Part shown: in pieces, positions 14,150 to 19,979 of the stretch
How the letters are laid out: every line of letters begins with the position of its first letter
Position numbering within the stretch: the first letter of the stretch is position 1
Assembly (NCBI GenBank): GCA_002345215.1
Contig: DDVH01000043.1
Span: 125,252-145,230, forward strand
DNA from: Anaerolineales bacterium UBA2317
GTDB taxonomy: Bacteria > Chloroflexota > Anaerolineae > Anaerolineales > Villigracilaceae
Length of the DNA stretch: 19,979 nt
Direction: 5' to 3'
The notes under the pieces: generated by a model
Told to the model about the DNA's origin: nothing
Databases searched by the model: none
Seen by the model: the letters and a program-made list of their open reading frames with translations, nothing else
Made by a program: the position numbers and the translations under genes

Positions 14150-16444
14150 TTATGGATTTATCCACGATTTTATATATCCATTAATTCCTTGTAAGGAAAA
14201 TGCCTCACAAGAATGAATGTTGATGACACCTAAAGAAAGTTCGCTGCTTGATAAATCTATGTTCAATACACTAAATCCTAACCAATTGCCATCAGGCGAC
14301 CAAATTGGTCTCAAAACAACCCAATAATCTAATTGAGCAATTAATTTCTTCTCGGAACCATCGAGCCTAGAAATATAAATCCCGCTTCCCATTCTTCCAT
14401 TAACTTTATCAACATAAGCAATCCATTGATTGTTCGGGGAAATTGAAGCACTATCGCCATGTATGTTCCATAAATCCGTAACGGAGTTCGTTTCAATATC
14501 TATAAGTTTTAGAGTATTTTCGTGAGACCTCTGTATCGAATAAAATAAAACCTGTTTACTATCTCCAGACCAACCCAACACGAACGACATTTCGTTTTCA
14601 GAAACCAATTGACGAACGTTCGCGCCATTTGCATCCATGACATATATTTGACGTGAATCAGCAAATACATTAAAAGCAATATTGCGTCCATCAGGTGACC
14701 AAACAGCATCCAAGATTGACCCGTCTGGAACAGTTGGCATATATACGTTTCTTGTTTCAATGTCTATGATTTTGAATACACCATTTTCATCAGAATAAGC
14801 CAATTTTGTACCGTCAGGAGAGAGCGAACCATGCCCAAAGACGAGTCCTTGTTCGTTACCACCATCTAAATTGGAAACAAAAAGAGATGGTTCTGGCGAA
14901 AGCGCACTACGCATGGTAAGAATTTTTCCACTTAACCCTGTTGGGAAAGATGATTGTTGATTGGACTCAATTTCTTTCCAGCGAGATAGGTCAAGACAAG
15001 CCTGCTCAATAAATACAAATGGGCTATTTGTTGTATCCACTGGCGGATTCCATGTAGTTTCCCAAATCCCATTAATCCCTATAGTTGTTGTACCCAATAT
15101 AATAGGAAATTTGATAGGTGCATTTGTTAATATAGATGAGGATATTTTTTTTGTTTCCGCGTCGTAATAATTTCCAAGGCTACCTACTGATATGCCTGAA
15201 AGACCTTCGGTTATCAGTCCTTCTTCAAAACTGAAATCAATTTGTCTCAGATTTTCATCTGTTTGAATATTAATACCAAATCCTTGTAAGTCACCTTTTT
15301 GGATATAAGTTATATTTGTAATCTTTGCTGAAATATCGAAGATATTGATAGGTACATCAATCTCCCATTCTCTTCCCAAATATTCACTATGAAAATTCAA
15401 CTCAGATAAAGGTAAGTTGATAGTTGTAAGAATTGGAGTAAGATATTCAACATTTAGTTGATCTATACTCAAAGTAATGGGGCTGTTAAAGTTCTTCCCA
15501 TATATCTTATAAGCCCATTGATTAGGCTGTAAACTTTCTCGAATTAAATCATCATCATAAATCGCAGGGTCAATTGGGACTTCATTTCCTAAAGAGTCGT
15601 GTGCTTTTAGCCCCCAGCCGCCTGGAGCAATATTAGCCACACGCTCATCTGTCCATTCTGTGTGACCAATTAAGTAATATCCATCCTCCAGAGGAATATA
15701 TTTATCAATCTTAAGGGAAGCTCCATAGAGAGATTGTGAATCAACAAGGGGTGTTTCCGTATCAATATTAGATTCTAAAGTTGGATCCAAGTCAATGACT
15801 GGCATCACGGTTAAATTATCAGGTGCCGGCATGAAGCGAATCGGGATTTCCCAATTTGTTGGCAACATGCCTTCAATCGTTCCGCCGATACAGGCAATTA
15901 ATACAATTGCATCATTTATCTCAGAGGGAATCGAAGCATACTCAAGTTTTTGTTCAAATATATTCCAGTTGCCTCCATAGAGGAAGCCACCTTCTAACAT
16001 AGTTCCATTTGCTAATTTCAAATCTACTTTTCCAAGACATCCCCCATCGCTTTCGCTTGTAGGGTAGGCGCTACTCGGTACATTTTCAACTTTAATAAAA
16101 ATCGCTGTTTTATCGGCACTTAATAACGCGCTGGTAACAGTTATTGTAATTTTATCTCTTGTTATCGAAACAGGCTCAGCCAATACACGCAATGGAACAC
16201 TTTGGTCAATTAAACCAATTTCAGGCACATATCCTGTCGCTTTACTAATGGCATATACAACACCACTTAACAAAGCCAAAGTTAATAGCACAATTAAAAT
16301 AAAGAACAAAGGTTTTGTTCGTAACTTCATCACAAAAGATTTCCTTTCCAGTTGAGCAGAAATTCTTGGTAGTAAATTCACAACATCAGGCACCGCATCA
16401 CGAACAATATTTTCAAGTAGGACTTTCATACGGTTGTTTTTCAT
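14150..16444 (-). CDS. Transmembrane anti-sigma factor with C-terminal TolB-like beta-propeller
   Basis: This 764-residue protein is encoded directly after an ECF sigma factor, its ATG overlapping the sigma stop (ATGA). A short cytoplasmic N-terminus (residues 1-44) would hold the sigma factor, followed by one membrane helix (about 45-66). The outside portion has beta-sandwich-like domains (about 75-500) and, from about residue 540, at least five TolB/PD40 repeats (LSPDGTKLAYS, WSPDGRNIAF, GWSGDSKQVLF, ISPNNQWIAY, WSPDGNWLGFS) forming a beta-propeller. The cytoplasmic part lacks a recognisable zinc anti-sigma motif and is shorter than usual. The propeller is the probable ligand or surface sensor. 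The role as anti-sigma factor is inferred from gene order and topology; the cell-surface signal is unknown. Confidence 0.82.
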   Translation of the reverse strand: MKNNRMKVLLENIVRDAVPDVVNLLPRISAQLERKSFVMKLRTKPLFFILIVLLTLALLSGVVYAISKATGYVPEIGLIDQSVPLRVLAEPVSITRDKITITVTSALLSADKTAIFIKVENVPSSAYPTSESDGGCLGKVDLKLANGTMLEGGFLYGGNWNIFEQKLEYASIPSEINDAIVLIACIGGTIEGMLPTNWEIPIRFMPAPDNLTVMPVIDLDPTLESNIDTETPLVDSQSLYGASLKIDKYIPLEDGYYLIGHTEWTDERVANIAPGGWGLKAHDSLGNEVPIDPAIYDDDLIRESLQPNQWAYKIYGKNFNSPITLSIDQLNVEYLTPILTTINLPLSELNFHSEYLGREWEIDVPINIFDISAKITNITYIQKGDLQGFGINIQTDENLRQIDFSFEEGLITEGLSGISVGSLGNYYDAETKKISSSILTNAPIKFPIILGTTTIGINGIWETTWNPPVDTTNSPFVFIEQACLDLSRWKEIESNQQSSFPTGLSGKILTMRSALSPEPSLFVSNLDGGNEQGLVFGHGSLSPDGTKLAYSDENGVFKIIDIETRNVYMPTVPDGSILDAVWSPDGRNIAFNVFADSRQIYVMDANGANVRQLVSENEMSFVLGWSGDSKQVLFYSIQRSHENTLKLIDIETNSVTDLWNIHGDSASISPNNQWIAYVDKVNGRMGSGIYISRLDGSEKKLIAQLDYWVVLRPIWSPDGNWLGFSVLNIDLSSSELSLGVINIHSCEAFSLQGINGYIKSWINP

Positions 16445-16992
16445 TTCTCATTCCTTTCTGACAGAATACTTCTTAACTTCTGTCGTGCAGAATTCAACAA
16501 CCACTTAATTGTCCCAATCGCTGCGCCTGATTCTTGCGCCATCTCCTTTTCGCTCATCTCTAAAAAATATTTTTGCACAATCACAGCTCTTTGACGTGGC
16601 GATAACCTTTGCATTGCCTCCCAAATTTGATTTTGCTTTTCAAGAGAAATAATTTGCTCTTCAGTAGATTCGATAGATGAAATTAGTTCTTCAAAGAATG
16701 CTTCAGCTTCATCAACAAAATTAATTTGTTTTGATGATTTTTCTGCAGCTTTTATGGAAGCATTCACAACAATTCGCATAAACCAAGGTTCAAATGGGCG
16801 AGAATCATCAAATCTGCTAATTGCATGAAACACTTGAATAAAAGCATCCTGCACGATATCCTCTGCCACAGTAGAGTCGCGTGTAATGAGATAAGCAACA
16901 CGAATTGCCTTCACTTGATAACGCATCACCAAAAACTCCAATCCGCTGATATCTTGATTCTTAAGTTTATGAATTGCTATTTGCTCGTTCAA
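16441..16992 (-). CDS. ECF-family RNA polymerase sigma factor
   Basis: This 183-residue sigma factor has region 2 (EDIVQDAFIQVFHAISRFDD, then PFEPWFMRIVVNASIK), a short acidic linker, and region 4 with its helix-turn-helix (LSPRQRAVIVQKYFLEMS, EKEMAQ and GTIKWLLNSARQKLRS). It directs polymerase to stress or envelope promoters. The start codon is TTG at 16992, identified by GAGGAG just upstream and by the protein beginning at the usual ECF position. The stop overlaps the anti-sigma start, so the two are translated in a coupled manner. ECF sigma factors often drive their own promoter, but I could not recognise a convincing -35/-10 pair upstream. Confidence 0.94.
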   Translation of the reverse strand: MNEQIAIHKLKNQDISGLEFLVMRYQVKAIRVAYLITRDSTVAEDIVQDAFIQVFHAISRFDDSRPFEPWFMRIVVNASIKAAEKSSKQINFVDEAEAFFEELISSIESTEEQIISLEKQNQIWEAMQRLSPRQRAVIVQKYFLEMSEKEMAQESGAAIGTIKWLLNSARQKLRSILSERNEK

Positions 16993-17090
16993 GGTCTCCT
17001 CGTAAAAACCAACTACACTATTAATATCCTTTCAGACTTTAAAAGGTTGGGTATTCTCATAAATGTCCCACATTTTAGAGTATTTAAGAA

Positions 17091-18014
17091 TTATTTTATT
17101 TCTGTGATGATTGTATTCTTCGCGCCTGCTTTGATTAAAGACTCCGCCACTTGACTCGCCTCGGCTTGATTCACCAGCGCAATCATATTTCCGCCTCTAC
17201 CTCCGCCGCTGAGTTTTGCTCCGAGTGCACCAGCATCACAGGCAGATAAAACTAATTTATCTAATTCAGGCGAAGAGACTGTCAGTTGTTGTAACAAACT
17301 GTGATTATGATCCATCAATTCGCCGAGTAATTCTGGTTTTCCACTTTCAATCGAACGGCGGGCGATTAAAGAGATTTGTGCAATTTCGTTAAATATATTT
17401 TCAAATTTATTATTATCTTTCAGCCATAACCTTCTTACATCACCAACTGATTCTTTTGTTGGCGCAGGAATACCTGTATCAGCAATGACGATTGTAAAAG
17501 GTTTGCCAACTGAAAAAGTTTCAATTGGTTGACCTTTTATAAAATAAACAGGCTTATTAAAAGTAATGACTGTATTGTCAATGCCAGAAGGTGTGCCGTG
17601 ATACAGTTTCTCGATTTCATAAACCATTTCATTAATTTGGTTATCTGTTAATTGAAGCGAGAAGAAAGAGGAAAGAGCACGGATTAATGCAACCGAAACG
17701 GCGGCGCCGGAACCAAGTCCAGATGCAACAGGGATAGTTGATGAGATATTAATTTGTATATTAGGCGGAGAAGAAATGTCCAAGCGTTGAAAAAGGTTGA
17801 GGATGACCGAACCAATTGCATGGTCAGGTTGAAGCGAAGAAAGTTCGGCGTGCAAGTCAATGATGGGAGCGTGAATCCAAACGCCAGCGGAATCTGAATC
17901 TAAAATTTCTACATCTACTTGTACTTGGTTAACAGGAACAGCAAGCGCAGGACGATTGTAAACAACCGCATGTTCACCAAATAAAATTATTTTGCCGGGC
18001 GCGGATGATTTCAC
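17091..18014 (-). CDS. mvk: Mevalonate kinase
   Basis: This GHMP-family kinase phosphorylates mevalonate in the mevalonate route to isopentenyl diphosphate. Seen: N-terminal APGKIILFGEHAVVY, ATP-binding loop GLGSGAAVS (residues 99-107), catalytic aspartate D146 in HGTPSGIDNTV, and C-terminal glycine loop AKLSGGGRGGNMIAL. The start is set to GTG at 18014, which overlaps the ubiA stop as GTGA; the ATG at 18050 adds residues absent from the family. The length is 307. It is translationally coupled to the prenyltransferase, placing isoprenoid supply and use in one operon. The codons for LSSFFSL (17661-17676) match the dispersed 16-nt repeat arm exactly. Confidence 0.94.
   Translation of the reverse strand: MKSSAPGKIILFGEHAVVYNRPALAVPVNQVQVDVEILDSDSAGVWIHAPIIDLHAELSSLQPDHAIGSVILNLFQRLDISSPPNIQINISSTIPVASGLGSGAAVSVALIRALSSFFSLQLTDNQINEMVYEIEKLYHGTPSGIDNTVITFNKPVYFIKGQPIETFSVGKPFTIVIADTGIPAPTKESVGDVRRLWLKDNNKFENIFNEIAQISLIARRSIESGKPELLGELMDHNHSLLQQLTVSSPELDKLVLSACDAGALGAKLSGGGRGGNMIALVNQAEASQVAESLIKAGAKNTIITEIK
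17661..17676. repeat. 16-nt arm of the dispersed hairpin repeat, inside mvk
   Basis: GAAGAAAGAGGAAAGA is identical to 9199-9214. It reads in the mvk frame as LSSFFS, where the family usually has a similar hydrophobic pattern. It may therefore be part of the native gene that happens to match, or a converted segment. Confidence 0.6.
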
Positions 18015-18880
18015 GATAGATAAAAAACGGCGATGACTGCCAAACCCCAAAGAATCATTGAGATTTGAAATGGACGGTCTGACAATAAAACTTCTTCAGG
18101 TGTGCCACCTGCGTGTTTCACTTCGATGAGATAGAGATATCGAAAAATGGCATAGACTACAAATGGAATAGTGAGCATCATGCTGTGATTTTCTGGCAAG
18201 TTCGGCGCGGAAAATGTGTAAAGTGAATATGCAACAATGGTTGTGCCCGAAACAATCATGATGTATTGGTCGAGCAATGGCAATGTGTAGCCATCAAATA
18301 CTTTACGGTGTGAACCTGCGCCATGCGCAAGCAATGCAAGTTCTGCGCGGCGTTTGCCGAAGCCGAGGAATAATGAAAGTAAAGTCATCAACACATATAA
18401 CCATGGGGAGAATCGTTCTACTTCAATTAACGTTACACCTGCATGGACGCGCAATACAAATCCGGCGGCAATGATTAATACATCAAGAATTGGAATATGT
18501 TTTAACCACAATGAGTATGTTATGTTCAAAATAAAATATCCCACTACAACGTACATGAATTCAATATCAAGTAAATAAGATGAGATTGCAACACCAATGA
18601 CAAGAATTACCAATGCACTCCATGCCACACTGATTGGGAGTTTTCCTGAAGGAATAGGGCGATTCTTTTTATCAGGATGCTGACGGTCTGCTTCAACATC
18701 CACAATATCATTTAAGATATAAACGCAAGATGAAATTAGACAAAATAAAATCACGCCTGCCAAAGTTCGGGTAAATGATTCGATGACAAACAGTTGTTTA
18801 TCAAATACAAGCGCGGCGAAGATGAACACATTTTTTGTCCACTGGCGCGGACGCATGGTTTTGATTAAGGCGGAAATCAT
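18011..18880 (-). CDS. UbiA-family prenyltransferase, decaprenyl-phosphate phosphoribosyltransferase-like
   Basis: This integral membrane enzyme (289 residues, about eight to nine helices) belongs to the UbiA superfamily. The opening MRPRQWTKNVFIFAAL is typical of decaprenyl-phosphate phosphoribosyltransferases, which transfer phosphoribose from PRPP to polyprenyl phosphate. The aspartate-rich motif is N57-D58 with D61, D65 and D70 in NDIVDVEADRQHPD, followed by KKNRPIPSG. Further signatures are VLRVHAG and LFLGFGKRRAELALL. The stop overlaps the mvk start (GTGA). A TAAAAT box ends 6 nt before its ATG and there is no Shine-Dalgarno. In mycobacteria this activity starts arabinan synthesis; the polymer in this organism is unknown, and another prenyl transfer cannot be excluded. 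Confidence 0.9.
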   Translation of the reverse strand: MISALIKTMRPRQWTKNVFIFAALVFDKQLFVIESFTRTLAGVILFCLISSCVYILNDIVDVEADRQHPDKKNRPIPSGKLPISVAWSALVILVIGVAISSYLLDIEFMYVVVGYFILNITYSLWLKHIPILDVLIIAAGFVLRVHAGVTLIEVERFSPWLYVLMTLLSLFLGFGKRRAELALLAHGAGSHRKVFDGYTLPLLDQYIMIVSGTTIVAYSLYTFSAPNLPENHSMMLTIPFVVYAIFRYLYLIEVKHAGGTPEEVLLSDRPFQISMILWGLAVIAVFYLS

Positions 18881-18886
18881 AGAGAT

Positions 18887-18903
18887 ATTTTACCTGATAC
18901 AAT
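18887..18903. promoter_or_regulatory. Back-to-back divergent -10 boxes of ubiA and tlyA, both leaderless
   Basis: On the minus strand, TAAAAT (18892-18887) ends 6 nt before the ubiA ATG. On the plus strand, TACAAT (18898-18903), preceded by TGA to give an extended -10, ends 6 nt before the tlyA ATG. Only 5 nt separate the two boxes. Neither has a recognisable -35 or a Shine-Dalgarno, so initiation would fall on or next to each start codon and the two promoters would exclude one another. Confidence 0.55.
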
Positions 18904-18909
18904 ATTTTT

Positions 18910-19761
18910 ATGCCCAAAGTTCGTTTGGATGTTTTGTTAGTGGAAAAAGGTTTAGCCGATTCGCGCGCGAAAGCCCAAGCTTTGATTATGGCTGGTCAAG
19001 TGCGCGTCGCGGGTCAGGTCGCGCTCAAGCCTGCTACTGCAATTCAAGCAGATGCTACTGTTACAGTGGATTCTGGTCCAAAGTTTGTTTCGCGTGGCGG
19101 TGAAAAATTAGAAGGGGCATTAACTGCTTTCAATATTGATGTCAAAGATTTTGTTTGTGTTGATGTAGGTTCTTCTACGGGTGGATTCACAGATTGTTTA
19201 CTTCAACATGGTGCTAAAAAAGTTTATGCGATTGATGTAGGCAAAGGAATCTTGCATTGGAAGTTAAGAAATGATTCGCGGGTAGTTGTGATGGAAGAAA
19301 CGAATGCCCGATTTGTCGAATCAATTCCAGAAGTAATTGATTTTGTGACTGTGGATGCTTCTTTTATTTCTCTCAAAACATTATTGCCTGTGATAAAAAA
19401 ATGGTTTGAAATCTTTCCTCTTTCTTCTTTCGATGAAGGAAAGAGGAAAGAGGAAAGAAGTATCCTTGCACTTATCAAGCCCCAATTTGAGGCGGGGAGA
19501 AGAGACGTATCGAAAGGTGATGGCGTGATTCGGAATCCAGAAATCCATAAACAGGTTTTGATAGATGTGTTATCGTTTGCCAAAAATGAAGGTTTTGGAT
19601 TGAAAGGCTTGGTAAAATCATCTTTGCTTGGACCAAAAGGCAATGTAGAATTTTTATTATCGATGGATTTGAGTCCAAATGATGTCGTCGTTGAAGAATT
19701 AGTAAGTCATGTAATGAAACAGGAGATTGCTTCGGACGAAGAAACATCGTCCTCGCAATGA
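18910..19761 (+). CDS. tlyA: TlyA-family rRNA 2'-O-methyltransferase
   Basis: This protein (283 residues) has an N-terminal S4 RNA-binding domain (VRLDVLLVEKGLADSRAKAQ, residues 3-60) and an FtsJ/RrmJ-like methyltransferase domain with SRGGEKLEGAL, the SAM loop DVGSSTGGFTDCLLQ, DASFISLKTLLPVI and ALIKPQFEAGR. TlyA methylates ribosomal RNA riboses (16S and/or 23S in studied species); older annotations call it hemolysin. Two segments are odd. Residues about 168-184 (FPLSSFDEGKRKEERS) form a charged insertion between two core strands and coincide with a dispersed DNA repeat. The C-terminal EIASDEETSSSQ is encoded by a palindrome. The predicted transcript is leaderless. The stop overlaps the next gene (ATGA). 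Confidence 0.93.
   Translation: MPKVRLDVLLVEKGLADSRAKAQALIMAGQVRVAGQVALKPATAIQADATVTVDSGPKFVSRGGEKLEGALTAFNIDVKDFVCVDVGSSTGGFTDCLLQHGAKKVYAIDVGKGILHWKLRNDSRVVVMEETNARFVESIPEVIDFVTVDASFISLKTLLPVIKKWFEIFPLSSFDEGKRKEERSILALIKPQFEAGRRDVSKGDGVIRNPEIHKQVLIDVLSFAKNEGFGLKGLVKSSLLGPKGNVEFLLSMDLSPNDVVVEELVSHVMKQEIASDEETSSSQ
19410..19460. repeat. Dispersed hairpin repeat, in-frame copy within tlyA
   Basis: The first 22 nt (19410-19431) are identical to 9224-9245. A 13-bp stem forms between TCTTTCCTCTTTC (19412-19424) and GAAAGAGGAAAGA (19439-19451), and a further purine-rich copy continues to 19460. It encodes the charged segment of TlyA that the core fold does not need. Confidence 0.75.
19727..19758. 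repeat. Palindrome at the tlyA/zinc-ribbon junction
   Basis: TTGC-TTC-GGACGA (19727-19739) and TCGTCC-TC-GCAA (19747-19758) form an interrupted inverted repeat around a 7-nt centre. It supplies the last residues of TlyA, and its final A begins the ATG of the next gene. The form, starting with GAGATTGCTTCGG and ending with CGCAATGACA, resembles a repeat seen between genes in many bacteria (from memory). Confidence 0.65.
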
Positions 19762-19979
19762 CATGGAAGATGAACTGCCCAAAATGTAATTCTGAATTAG
19801 TTAAAAAATTTTACAAAGGCATGATGGAAGTAGACAACTGCCCGAACTGTCGTGGCATGTGGTTAGATTTTGATGAATTAGATAAATTGGAAGATGTAGT
19901 TTTCAATGTAGATGAACGCAAAGGTTCATTAATCCATTATCAAACCAAAACAACTTTTCCGTGCCCACATTGCGGAAAG
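19758..19979 (+). CDS. TFIIB-type zinc-ribbon protein, 3' partial
   Basis: The reading frame is open to the window edge (74 codons). It has a first zinc ribbon with paired CxxC motifs (CPKC and CPNC) and the family phrase VDNCPNCRGMWLDFDELDKL, characteristic of the short zf-TFIIB domain. A second CPHC motif begins at the window edge. The role of such proteins is not established; they are often small cytoplasmic or membrane-linked proteins. The ATG at 19758 overlaps the tlyA stop as ATGA; an alternative ATG at 19770 (MNCPKC) is closer to the usual family N-terminus. The first few residues (MTWK) derive from the end of a palindromic repeat, so the later start deserves equal weight. Confidence 0.85.
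   Translation, partial: MTWKMNCPKCNSELVKKFYKGMMEVDNCPNCRGMWLDFDELDKLEDVVFNVDERKGSLIHYQTKTTFPCPHCGK

Noticed and set aside
14509..14760. 83-residue frame inside the anti-sigma propeller region
   Set aside because: Same strand but a different frame from the PD40 repeats; no ribosome site and no recognisable content.
17015..17090. ECF autoregulatory promoter ahead of the sigma factor
   Set aside because: TATTAA-like and AACC-like bases are present but no convincing pair with correct spacing, so none is claimed.
18015..18050. ATG start for mevalonate kinase at 18050
   Set aside because: It adds 12 residues not found before the conserved APGKIILFGEHA motif; the GTG with a 4-nt overlap fits better.
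19224..19747. Two minus-strand frames opposite tlyA
   Set aside because: They are antisense to a well-conserved methyltransferase core and are rich in residues typical of reversed codons.

Overview
The window is about 20 kb of AT-rich (by eye roughly 40% GC) bacterial chromosome with short intergenic spaces and many overlapping start/stop codons. The gene set suggests Chloroflexota, most likely class Anaerolineae. The markers are an ECF sigma factor with a TolB-like anti-sigma factor, a sortase in a cell with lipoproteins, a mevalonate kinase beside a decaprenyl-phosphate phosphoribosyltransferase-like UbiA protein, and a T-box-controlled thrS. This placement is inferred from gene content and protein style, not from a search.

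Layout. 1-1014 (+): 3' part of an HtrA-type serine protease. 1047-2753 (-): a type II restriction-modification pair with its own promoter. 2854-3492 (-): a sulfite-oxidase-like molybdoenzyme. 3573-7821 (-): a compact six-gene unit of an RNA m5U methyltransferase, the 5-oxoprolinase genes pxpB and pxpC, two unknown genes, and pxpA. 8044-10479 (-): an orphan lipoprotein, a 55-residue membrane protein and a sortase. 10549-10622 (+): tRNA-Val(GAC) from a near-consensus promoter. 10671-12910 (+): a threonine T-box leader, a 19-codon leader ORF and thrS. 12964-16992 (-): an ECF sigma factor, its membrane anti-sigma factor with a beta-propeller, and a second membrane-anchored exported protein. 17091-18880 (-): UbiA-family prenyltransferase and mevalonate kinase, overlapping by GTGA. 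18910 to the end (+): a TlyA-type rRNA methyltransferase overlapping by ATGA a zinc-ribbon protein cut by the window edge.

How the parts work together. Amino-acid supply is sensed by the thrS T-box, whose ACC specifier, loop-E bases, UGGA bulge and competing terminator can all be read. The pxp genes recycle 5-oxoproline to glutamate. The sigma/anti-sigma pair is likely to couple an extracytoplasmic signal to transcription. The ubiA-mvk pair belongs to polyprenyl metabolism.

Two features cut across the window. First, several genes have a -10 hexamer only 6-10 nt upstream of the start codon and no Shine-Dalgarno, which predicts leaderless mRNAs (rlmD-like, sortase, ubiA, tlyA, probably the methyltransferase). 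Second, dispersed palindromic repeats occur both between and inside genes. One 16-nt repeat arm appears in three places and coincides with a charged insertion in TlyA. Another palindrome forms the C-terminus of TlyA and the start codon of the next gene.
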